Shown: positions 32,880 to 42,560 of the stretch, in pieces
Numbering within the stretch: the first letter of the stretch is position 1
Layout: each line of letters opens with the position of its first letter
Source: Mesostigma viride
Lineage: Eukaryota > Streptophyta > Mesostigmatophyceae > Mesostigmatales > Mesostigmataceae
Direction: 5' to 3'
Assembly (NCBI GenBank): GCA_009746045.1
Contig: RPFO01000154.1
Location: 1,201,167 to 1,265,166, forward strand
DNA length: 64,000 bases
Notes under the pieces: generated by a model
Told to the model about the DNA's origin: nothing
Database searches by the model: none
What the model saw: the letters and a program-made list of their open reading frames with translations, nothing else
Program-made: the position numbers and the translations under genes

Positions 32880-33795
32880 ATCAGGGAGACTCTGGGCTCA
32901 CCAACTCACCGCCGCCCCTCTATCTCCTAGACGGCTCTCGAGTCCTGTATCGGGACCGCGTTAAGCTGCTGGGCAGCCTGCTCCCCAGCTGCGAGGTTGA
33001 TGTGGACCATCGCATCTCCCTCGCCTGGCACGCTTTACGCCAGTACCGGGCCCTGTGGCGCAAGCCCCTGGGCAAGATCGAGAAACAGGACCTGTTCAAG
33101 GTCCTCGTGCTTCCTGTTCTCACGTATGGAGCCGAGACGTGGACCCTCACCGCCGACCTGGCCCGCAAGCTGGACGGCGCGGTCACCAGCATGCTGCGTT
33201 CCATTTTCAGAGTAGGATATGCTGCTCATGTCCGCAATGAGGACCTGTACCAGGGCATGCCCTATATCACCAGCACCATTAAGCAACGACGCCTGCAGCT
33301 AGTAGGGCACCTAGCTCGCACCAACCAGGTAGACACCTCACGTGGCCCCCCCACAGGACTGCGACCAGCCCAGCCTGGCCGGCACCTCCTGACGGCTGAC
33401 GTGGGCTGGGCCCAGTGATGTTACGGACGCCGCAAGGCCCGCACCTTCAAAGAACAGCTAGTAGAGGACATGGGGGGCCTAGGCCTCTCCGTGATTTGGA
33501 AGAAGATGATGGACAAGGCCAAGTGGGCCCAGGTCATAGAGGACAACGAGCCCCCCCCAGTGGGGAAGCGCCCGCGTGTGCAATCCCATGGGAGGCACGC
33601 CAGATAGCTCCCCTAGGGCAGCGTGCGGCTGCCTAGACAGATGTTGTAGTTAGAATATGCTGTTAGATAGATGTAGTATTTAGCCAATGTAGATAGATTA
33701 GACCGGTAGGACTGTTTGCACCCATCCATCCATCCATCGGGGTTAATGCTCCGTGACTCCCCAACGGGAATCGGAATTGAATTGAATTGAATTGT
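32880..33795 (+). pseudogene. 5'-truncated LINE, reverse transcriptase C-terminal part
   Basis: Coding begins in the region after the palm: LLDGSRVLYRDRVKLLGSLL, LTYGAETWTL, LRSIFRVGYAAH, KQRRLQLVGHLARTNQ. An in-frame TGA at 33416 interrupts it, and the same frame then continues to a basic WKKMMDKAKWAQVIEDNEPP tail ending near 33607. The 3' UTR ends with ATGCTCCGTGACTCCCCAAC and a (GAATT)n tail at 33774-33795. It is diverged from the copy at 2.3 kb, so a different subfamily. Confidence 0.88.
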
Positions 33796-34180
33796 AACAT
33801 AACTCCGTTGGGAGTATATGTAGCACATAGCCCTTGAGAGGGGGCGTATGGCCTATCATACATCCTAAGCTACTTCCTGCAAGGGTGGCGGGGATGTAAA
33901 GGCTCTAGTAGGTGCACCAGGGCACTTGCATCCCCATGATCTTCAAGCTATGCCCAGCGAAGGGGGAGCCTGTCATGGGGGGGAAGATCAGCATAGCTAT
34001 ACAAAGAAGCTAGGGCATGGCGTCTCAGCAGAGAGTTATTCCCTGCATAGGCACAACAGAACTAAATAAAGCTAGGCATCATCTGGGGTGTGGCTCATCA
34101 TAGGCACACATTACATGATTAAGTAAAGCGCGTGGCTTAGCTGGGCCCAACGGGAGCACGAGTCTAATTAATTAATTAAT
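33796..34180 (-). repeat. 3'-UTR copies of ORF1-only LINE family B
   Basis: On the minus strand this runs from 'ggctccccc...catagctt' to the hairpin CTCCCAACGGAG and tail, abutting the tail of the plus-strand LINE. A GGCCCAACGGGAGCACGAG end and TTAATTAA tract follow at 34141-34180. Confidence 0.7.
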
Positions 34181-34377
34181 CAGGGAGACATCCAGCGCAG
34201 GCCAGAAATCGGGAGAATCCGGACAATTAATTAGGAACAGAACTCCGTTGGGAGTATCTGTAGCACATAACCCAGAGAGGGGGCATTAAAATAAATTAAA
34301 TTAAATTATAACATGCCTCCGTTGGGAGATCATGTCATCAGAGGGGGCATTAATTAATTAATTAATTAATTAATTAA
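34181..34377. repeat. stack of retroelement 3' ends with TTAA tracts
   Basis: Within 200 bases: the unclassified retroelement 3' end (34182-34225), two minus-strand LINE hairpin ends (about 34240 and 34315) and a (TTAA)n tract that received the next element. Confidence 0.65.
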
Positions 34378-36098
34378 CTCGTCGTCTGTCCCACTACCTC
34401 TGGAGAGGACTGAGTTTTTCTCAGTCCTCTCCTGAGGACCGAGTTTTGAGGTTCTGTACAAAATTCGTCCCGGTCAGAATGTTTGACAAAAAAATTCTCT
34501 CAAAATTTATTCAAATACTACGTGAAAAGATCTTTCTTGGACATATTTTTGGGATTTTTTTGGATTTGGTATGAGCGGCTAAATGTACGGTCAAAGTACA
34601 GGTGGTAAGGGTACTTTTCCACGTGAAACGCGAGTTCCGGAAATGCACGACCTAGCCATGGCGGCTCGCGCCCATGCATGCAGTTTACGTTTGCGGACGA
34701 GTTAGCTGTCCAAACTCAGGAAATAGATTTTATATGTCCTATAAATGATAAAGCCTAATTTTTAGCTCGCGGGGATGCGATTTACCCGGTGTCGGCCCTG
34801 TTCTTGCTGGAAAAAACTGCGATAAGGCAGGTCGACGGAATTGATGACTGCGCTCGCTTTCCGGCCCAATTTCAATGGCTGATGGGTTTCTTTCTACATT
34901 TTAACATGTATTGTATTAGAATAAATTGAGTGACAGTATAGATTTGATGATTTCGACCACTCTGTCACGTCATGGTCTATGTGCCGCAAAGTGCCACTTT
35001 TGCGGGCACCGCCTGGGCCAAGGTAACGCCAGCCGTGCCAGGTAAAGCCGGATAATCGTTGCCTCTTCGTTTCTTGATGTTCTTACATAAGTTTAAGCTT
35101 GCCAGGCGTTGTCAGGTTCAAGTCTTGATGCTCTTTCTTGACCGTTGCCTGCCCCTCTCTAAACCCCCTTTTCAGATGATGTTAGCAGGCATTTGCCTTG
35201 ACCCAGTGTAGTTGTGCAGGGTTTTAGGAGCTGTGCAGGTTTATACACCTTCATAGATGTTAGTTATTCTTTTGCTACGTTCATACTGCATGATTGTGTG
35301 GCCACGGGCTGCGTCAAGGGTGCTTTCAAGCTTATTATACGGGTGAGTGAAAAGTCTTGGTGACAAACCACTGCCATCATGTGCCAGCAACTATGTTGGC
35401 CACATCATGGCAAGGCAAAACAGTTATAGTCATCTCTATTGTTGTTAGAAACAATGGAAAGATGCTAACCTACCCATTATATTGGTGGTTGACACTTATA
35501 ACATAACCCTTTGTTGGTAGGTATCCAAGCCCATTCCCTACGTGAATGCATAGGCTCTCACTACATGATAAGGTATGATACAACTGCAGTATGATGATGC
35601 AGGTGTGTTGTCCTGTTACGCTTGAAGGGAAATGAGGTGATTGGGATGGTTGGTGGCCATGGTGGTGTGTAGTATGACCGCACTTACATGCTAGCAAAGT
35701 TAGCAAAAGCCCCATTCCTCTCCTGAGGACTAGGAGTTTTTTCATTGTTTCAGGCAGTGGCAGTGGCCAAATTGAGCCCAGTTTTTTGCCACGTTTCAAG
35801 AACTATATTGTTTACATGCCTATATTTTTCTAACGTGCACCATGATTTGATTAAATTTTCCCCACTCGCTCTTATCCCGAAAAATGCAAATTCGCCGAGG
35901 GTGTCATATGTCCGAGTAATTTCCAGGTGTTTGGGTCAAGTTTTCACTAACGCAGTATTTTTTCCAGCAAAATGACATCAAATACACCCTCGATCCACAT
36001 CAAAACATTTGGGATGGACCCCCCACCTAGTCGCTACACGCGGTTGAAAAAGGTCAACTCAGTCCTCTTTTGAGGACTGAGTTGGGACAGACGACGAG
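34378..36098. mobile_element. second TTAA-flanked TIR element
   Basis: Perfect 16-bp inverted ends CTCGTCGTCTGTCCCA, then a subterminal hairpin of AGTCCTC/GAGGACT blocks (34403-34435 and 36055-36082). TTAA lies immediately outside both ends, but the target is a long TTAA tract so the exact duplication is ambiguous. Interior 34590-35690 matches the piggyBac-like element at 28123, whose TIRs differ. No transposase seen in 1721 bp. Confidence 0.72.
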
Positions 36099-36102
36099 TT
36101 AA

Positions 36103-38330
36103 TTAATTAATTAATTAATTAATTAATTAATTAATTAGGAACATCACTCCGTTGGGAGTCCATGTAGCACATATCCCTGAGAAGGGGCATATGGCTTTTA
36201 ATACATCCTAGGCTACTTCATGCAAGGGTGGGAATGTAAGCTACCCTTGCTCTAGGTGCACCAGGGCACCGGCACCACCATGCTGTCTCAGGTTCAACCC
36301 GCCTAAGGGGGGGATCCTGGCACGGGGGAGGAAGATCATCATGGCTATACAAGGGCTAGGGCATGGCAGAGGGGGCATATGAGCCTATAATACATTCTAA
36401 GCTACTTCCTGCAGGGGTGGGAATGTAAACGACCCTTGCTCTAGGTGCCCCAGGACACCTGCAGCCCCATGATCTATCAAGCTATGCCCAGCTAAGGGGG
36501 AGCCTGTCATGGGGGGGAAGATCAGCATAGCTATGCAGGAGCTAGCTAGGGCATGGCTTCTCAGCAGAGAGTGACTCCCTGCATGGGCACTGCATAATTA
36601 AATAAAGCTAGGCATCATCCGGGGTGTGGCTCATCATCATCAGTAGGCACACATGTACATGACTAAAAATGCTAGGCCTCAGCTGGTATATAGTGCCTGT
36701 AGTAGGCGGGCATGTACAAGGCCACCACGGTCTAACTATTCTACACTACTGCTGCTGTATTCCCCTAGGCTGGTGCGTCTGGAGTCGCTGCCCAGGGCCG
36801 CAGTGGTCGAGGGGGGCGCCTGCCAGGGCTTGTGGCCGACGTAGATGGTCGCCCCCTTCCAGTACACCGGCTGGCCCGCCTTGGTCTGCCGGCCGGAGCT
36901 GGAGGTAGGTCGGCCATAGCTCCCGTCGCCGTTGTTGCTGCGCCAGGGTCAAGTCGTCGTCAAGGGTGAAGTGAGTCTTCTCGAGCCGCTTGCGGCATCC
37001 GTGAGAAACGAAATCTTGTCCGCTGGGCTCTCAAAGATGAGAAGAAGCGGAGGCGCCCCTGCCTTACCCCGCGCGCGGGGGAGGCGGTGGGCGGTCAGCT
37101 TAATCTCACCTAGGAGGCCCATGCGATCAAGGATTTTGCTCTCAAATGCACGTGCACTGAGCTTCTCGGAATTCTCACCTGAAGTCCTCCATGTCAAAGT
37201 TCTTGAGTATGGCGTTGAGGCTGCGCTTGGTGAGCTCGGCCTCCTTGCGGAGGTCAAGCGTCTGCCGCTGGAGCTGGGCTGCGACGGCGGAGGTGGTGGA
37301 GGTGGTGCACATGTTGTCCGCCCAGGTCGTGATGGGCCGGAGGAGCATCGCCGGGCAGGCCAGCAGGGGCTGGCTTGGCGGTAATGTCCTTCACTGCCTG
37401 GGCGGTGCATGAGGCCTGAGGTGTTCTGCAGGACCTCGATAGCGATGGCATTGTCCTTAAGACGCTGGTCGATGTCGCGGAGCTGGGCGGTGATGGAGTC
37501 GGTGGAGGCGGAGGGGGGGGGGTGCATGTGGAGGCGAGGACCGGTGGCGGTGCATGGCGGTGGCGTTGGTGGGGAGCTCAGCAGCCAGCGTGCGACCCAC
37601 AGCTGCCACATGCCCACATCTGCAGTTAGGGGCGTCACGTGCTGTGAGATGGCTTCTTGGAGGTACTAGAGGAGGAAGGTGGATTCGGTCAAGGGGGACG
37701 GGGCCCAAAGGTCCGCGGCTGAGCGCTGAAGGATGGAAAAGAGGGCGGCGAGCTGAAGGCGGGGGCGGTAAGGCCAGTTGGTCAGGTTCTCAGGTCGGTG
37801 AGAAAACCGGCCGTCAGGTCCGGTGCGGAGGCGATTAAGGCTTTGAAGGCGCCGGCACAGGTCGAAAATGGAGGCGTGCGACCCATAAAACACGAGCTCC
37901 AGTATCCGGATGGGTGGCATGTCGAAATAGCTGGGTCTGGCGTCGTCGAAGGTGGAAAATAACCCGTCGACGTCAAAGTCGCGCTCAGACCAGCTCGGTT
38001 CGGTTGGGCGGCTGCGTTTGGGCTCAGGCGAGGCTGAAGGCGAGGCATGAAGCCCGGGAGGTTGCTGCATGGACGACCACCAGTGCGCGACTAGTGTCAC
38101 CGCTGCCTGCCGGGCTTGTTGAGGGCGAAGATGCAGCCGGAGCTGCAGACGTATTTCATTTTTTTTTCATTGCCGAGCGCAGCCGGCCGCCAGGCTGCGT
38201 TGCGTCGAGGGGCGTTTGCTCGCCATATATATTGCGTAATAGCTTCGGAAAATTATATCAGCATGTGCGTCTTAGAAAGACGAAGCGATTGTGATATTCA
38301 CGGCTAAATTCGGTGCTCAAACGTGAAAGT
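36103..38330 (-). mobile_element. ORF1-only LINE-like element, family B
   Basis: The minus strand carries a long ORF1: an N-terminal part at about 38050-37670 (DFDVDGLFSTFDDARPSYFD, RLQLAALFSILQRSAADLW), a heptad-like middle (SITAQLRDIDQRLKDNAIAI) and a C-terminal domain (KILDRMGLLGEIKLTAHRLP, APPLLLIFESPADKISFL, LTLAQQQRRRELWPTYLQL) ending near 36760, with a few frame breaks. Helix, then RRM-like, then C-terminal domain is the L1 ORF1p order; such proteins coat element RNA. The sequence then passes directly into the family B 3' UTR (36730-36170), the CTCCCAACGGAG hairpin (36150) and a TTAATTAA tail (36103-36135). No reverse transcriptase is present. Confidence 0.78.
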
Positions 38331-38342
38331 TATGAGGTCCGA

Positions 38343-38810
38343 AAATTAAATTAAATTATAACATGCCTCCGTTGGGAGATCATGTAGCACATATTCCTTG
38401 ATGGATGGGTGGGGTGGAAGGAGCCGCGTAATCGAACTAACCTAACTCTAATCTAGCTAGTCTAGAAAAATCCTAACTACCCTACTCATTAAAACGCCTC
38501 CTCCGCTTGGGGGGAGGTGGTTTGCCCACAGGGTCGGGCGTGTGAGCCTTGACAATCCTCTTCCACCGCGTCTTGTTCTGCATGGCAGTCCAAAGAAGGG
38601 AGAGAGAGTGGATGCGGTATTCAAACTAGCTGGCCGGGCTGTAGGTCATCCAGCAACATCTGTACGTAGTTCGTGACATGTTTCCCTACCTTTTTGGCAA
38701 TGCCCTTGGGGCCAGGCCAGGTCAGAATGTGCCGCCCTGGCTGGCCAAGGGCTCCGCTGGGGGCCGGCCAGACCAAGGGCGGTGTCGACCTGGCTGGTGC
38801 TCCGGACCAT
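38343..38810 (-). mobile_element. LINE reverse transcriptase 3'-terminal fragment
   Basis: The minus strand matches 2880-3330: LTWPGPKGIAKKVGKHVTNY-like block, KTRWKKIVKAHTPDPVGKPP, 3' UTR, then hairpin CATGATCTCCCAAC...GGAG and AATTTAATTTAAT tail. It is 5' truncated. Confidence 0.82.
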
Positions 38811-38999
38811 GCATGGACTTATTTATACTTTCTTTGTTAATTGTTTGGTAGCTAGAAAAACCACAAGGGGACTACACTCGCGAATCAGTTATTTGAAAGT
38901 ATTTTGTTTTATTTATCGTTTGCAGGTGGTCGGCGCCCAGCCTCATAATTATTTAGTAAAACTACCAATGCGGCTCACACAGTGAGGCGTTTGAGAAAG

Positions 39000-39456
39000 A
39001 AGGCAGGGGCGCCCCCGCTTCTTCTCAAGCCCGGCGGACAAGATTTCTTTTCTCAGATCGACTCCACAAGTGGCTCGAGAAGACTCACTTCACCCTGAAG
39101 GACGACTTGACCCTGGCGCAGCAACACCGGCGTCGATCGGGAGCTATGGCCCACGTACCTCCAGCTCTGGCAGACCATGCACAGCGGGGAAGCCGGTGTA
39201 CTGGAAGGGGGCGGCCATCTACGTCGGCCACAAGCCCTGGCACGCGACGGCGCCCGCGGCCGGCCAGCGACTCCAGACGCCCATGCAGCTTATTAGGGGA
39301 ATACAGTAGTAGTGTAGAATAGTCAGGCTTAATTAGCCACTGTGGCCTTGTACATGTACGCCGTTTCTCCTGTTGTGCACACTCAGGGATTAAAAGCACT
39401 TCGGTGCTCCGTGACTCCCCAACGGGAGCACGAGTTTATTTAATTAATTAATTAAT
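39000..39456 (+). mobile_element. ORF1 C-terminal fragment with a mixed 3' UTR
   Basis: ORF1 block LEKTHFTLKDDLTLAQQHRR at about 39070-39130, then a family B 3'-UTR start (gtgtagaatagtcaggc..ccttgtacatg), which switches near 39358 to the family A tail (TTTCTCCTGTTGTGCAC, hairpin GTGCTCCGTGACTCCCCAAC, TTTAATTAATTAA). Confidence 0.7.
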
Positions 39457-39499
39457 GTACGCCTACTACAGGCACTATACCAGCTGATGCATGTGCATT

Positions 39500-39830
39500 A
39501 TTCAATTAATTAACTAAACACGTGCTCCCGTTGGGGAGTCACGGAGCACCAAAGTGCTTTTAATCCCTGTGTGTGCACAACAGGAGAAAGGGTAGAGACC
39601 CCCATTCTCCTTCATGCCAAAGGCATGCCACAGCTGCACTCGGACACGCTAAACTTGTGTAAACGATCCGCGGCAATCTGTGGGTGACTGGGTGCAATAA
39701 GACCCATGTGAGCATGGCATAACAAGCTAGGAGCGTGGGCATGCAAGTAATTAGCATTATTTAGATGAGCATTATTTAGTCGTGTCGGTACATGTGTGCC
39801 TATGATGTGCCGCACACCCGATGATTAATG
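39500..39830 (-). repeat. family A 3' UTR with hairpin and TTAA tail
   Basis: The minus strand matches 5380-5655: hairpin at about 39520-39550, tail AATTAATTGAATAATG on the outer side. It is 5' truncated before ORF1. Confidence 0.78.
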
Positions 39831-40120
39831 TTAATTAATTAATTAGGAACAGAACTCCGTTGGGAGTACATGTAGCACATATCCCTGAGAAGGGGCATAT
39901 GGCATTAATTCTGGGCTACTTCCTGCAAGAGTGGGAATGTAAGCTACACCAGCACCCCCATGATCTATCAAGCTATGCCCGGCCCAGCTAAGTGAGGGGG
40001 CGGAGCCTGTCATGGGGGGGAAGATCATCATGGCTATACAAGAGCTAGGGCTGATGGCTTCTCAACAGAGAGCATCTCTCTGCATAGGGCAAAGCATGGC
40101 TAAATTCTTAGTGCAACATC
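39831..40120 (-). repeat. family B 3' UTR with hairpin and TTAA tail
   Basis: Same block as 36135-36540; hairpin ACTCCCAACGGAGTTCTGTT on the minus strand near 39855. Confidence 0.78.
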
Positions 40121-40330
40121 CATGGGAGGTCCCATTATAGGCATGGCGTGGCTAAGTGTTGAAGGCAACACCCGATGATGACTAGCTTTATTTAGCTATG
40201 CTGTGCCCATGCATGCAGGCAGGCAGTTACTCTCTGCTGAGAAGCCATGCCCTTAGTAGCTCGCCTTGTATAGCCATGCTGATCTGCCCCCCAGCTATGC
40301 CAGCACCTATCGGTGGGTGCTAGGATAGCC

Positions 40331-41220
40331 ATTAATTAATTACTCCGGTGCTCCCGTTGGGGAGTCACGGAGCATCGAAACTTGTGCTTTTAATCCCTGT
40401 GTGTGCACAACAGGTAGAAAAGGCAGAGACCCCCTTTCTCCTTCATGCCAAAGGCATGCCACAGCTGCAATCGGACTCGGTAAACGATCCGGCAAGATCT
40501 ATGCAAGATCCGGTAAGACCCATGTGAGCATATATCATATGTAATAACAAGGAGCGTGGGCAAGTGATCTAAGCATAGCCAGGATGTAGCATGGCTGTAC
40601 AAGGACTAAGCTAAGTCTATGGCTTGTTGTGTACAGTGTGTTAGCGGTGCGCGTGACTAGGTATGGTGGCACAGACAGCTAGGCATGCAAGCCGATTCTA
40701 AGCATGGCTGCCATGGCGGCAGTGAGTACCAATGGAAACAAGCTAGGGCTATTAGCTATTCTAGCCCGCAGGGGGCGTCCACATCTTGTGGTTGATCATC
40801 AGGTCCCCGCCCCTCCAGCACACCTTGGGCTTCTGGGGGTCCTGCTTGTGGCGGAGGTATTCTGGCCACAGGTCGCGTCGCTGCTGCTGCTGAGCGGGGG
40901 TCAGGGCGTCGTCCAGTGTCCAGGTGAGGTTGTGCAACCTATTGCGACGAGAAAGGTACCGATGCTTGCCCTCCCGTGAGTCACGGGAGGGGAAGGTGAG
41001 CAGGACTGGGGGGGGAGCCGCCTTGTCCCGTATGTGGAGAAGGCGGTGGCACCCACGCAGTTCTACCTCACCTACCAGGCCCATGCGGGTAAGGAGCTGG
41101 TCCTTGAGCTCGTCGGCAAGGTGGTTGACGTCTCACCGGCCTGGCTTCTGGGGGAAACGACGCAGCACCACCCGGCAGTCGCGGCGGGCGCGGTCAGGAT
41201 AGCCATAGTGGTGTGCAGGT
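40331..41220 (-). mobile_element. ORF1-only LINE-like element, family A, 5' truncated
   Basis: The minus strand encodes MGLVGEVELRGCHRLLHIRD, APPPVLLTFPS-like residues, LTPAQQQQRRDLWPEYLRHK and KPKVCWRGGDLMINHKMWTP then PAG and a TAG stop near 40770. The 3' UTR starts at once and matches 5200-5655 base for base over long blocks, then hairpin and TTAATTAATTAAT at 40331. This confirms that ORF1 joined to this 3' UTR is a repeated structure, not a local deletion. Confidence 0.8.
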
Positions 41221-41982
41221 GCACTTTGTGCACCCATCGAGCAGGTGTAGTTTACACCCTACCCTTGCAGGAAGTAGCCCAGAGTGTATTAAAACCCATA
41301 TGCCCCTTCTCAGGGATATGCCTTTTTGTATAGCTATGCTGATCTTCCCCCCCATGACAGGCTCCCCCTTCGCTGGGCATAGCTTGAAGATCATGGGGAT
41401 GCAAGTGCCCTGGTGCACCTAGAGCAAGGGTCCTTTACATCCCCACCCTTGCAGGAAGTAGCTTAGGATGTATGATAGGCCATATGCCCCGTCTCAAGGG
41501 CTATGTGCTACATATACTCCCAACGGAGTTATGTTACAATTCAATTCAATTCAATTCAGGGATATGTGCTACATATACTCCCAACGGAGTTATGTTCCAA
41601 TTCAATTCAATATCTCCGTTGGGAGTACATGTAGCACATATCCCCGATCGAGAAGGGGCATATGCATGGCTTACATTCTGGGCTACTTCCTGCAACGTAC
41701 ATGGTAGGGTGTAAACTACTCCTGCTCGGGGTGCACAAGGGGCACCTGCACCACTACATGTATTCCGGCACCTAAGGCGCAGACAGAGGGTGGAATTAAG
41801 ATCATCATGGCTAAACAATGGCTGGGGCTTGGCTTCTCAGCAGAGCAGGCATGCGTTAGGCATGAAGGAGACTGGGGGTCTCTGCCCTTTCTCCTGTTGT
41901 GCTCACACAGGGATTAAAAGCACTTCGGTGCTCCGTGACTCCCCAACGGGAGCACGTGTTTGATATTAATTAATTAATTGAT
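41221..41982. repeat. four LINE 3' ends, mixed orientation
   Basis: Plus-strand family B ends at about 41221-41558 and 41559-41610 (hairpin ACTCCCAACGGAGTTATG, (AATTC)n tails); a minus-strand family B 3' UTR at 41611-41840; a plus-strand family A end at 41857-41982 with hairpin and TTAATTAATTAATTG tail. Confidence 0.75.
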
Positions 41983-42125
41983 TCTCAGCAGAGAGGAGCT
42001 CTCTGCATAGGGAAGGCTGGGCTAAAAATTCTTCGTCTAGGTATATATAATAAGCCTCCCCTTTATTTGGAGAAATTAATGGATGACAAGTTGGTATGGC
42101 AACGTTGGGTAGAGAGATGCCAACG

Positions 42126-42150
42126 CCCCCCCCCCCCCCCCCCCCCCCCC
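42126..42150 (+). repeat. C25 homopolymer
   Basis: Twenty-five consecutive C. Length in the source DNA may differ because such runs are unstable and hard to sequence. Confidence 0.9.
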
Positions 42151-42249
42151 GCGGTGGGGATCTCGAGAAGGCGCGCGCATCAGCCTCCAGGGTGCAACTG
42201 AGCCACTTAGGGGCCTTCCCCCCTAGTGTACAAAATCCATAACTCAGTC

Positions 42250-42560
42250 CATTTATAGATGTCCTTCTGATTCCAAGGGCACGCCGCAAAGGTGAAAACC
42301 ATGTGCGTTCAGTGCCGGTCCGCGGAAAACGCGATCTGCAAATGAATCCAGGCCGGAATCGAACTGGTGACCTCTCGCACCCACTTTTGCTGACTATAGG
42401 AGGGACGTCTCCTGATCCTAAGGCATCGCCAGCTGACACCTACAGTCCAACCGCAAAAGTTCTCCTTTCCGGGGAGTGATGCAAGCCATTCGGATTTTGT
42501 ACTAGATAAATCATTCGAGATCTGTGTGTGTAGGAGTACTACACACGTGTCCACTAGATG
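42250..42560 (-). repeat. tRNA-like SINE
   Basis: On the minus strand, GTTCGATTCC near 42355 is a good RNA polymerase III B box; about 60-70 bases upstream is a GTCAGCTGGCGATGCCTTAG stretch that could be an A box. The 3' body (CCGGCACTGAACGCACATGG...) is repeated at 1230-1275. Features of a tRNA-derived SINE; the tRNA fold is not good enough for a functional tRNA gene. Confidence 0.55.

Noticed and set aside
42330-42440. Functional tRNA gene
   Set aside because: Only the B box is convincing; the cloverleaf does not close, and the body is part of a dispersed repeat.
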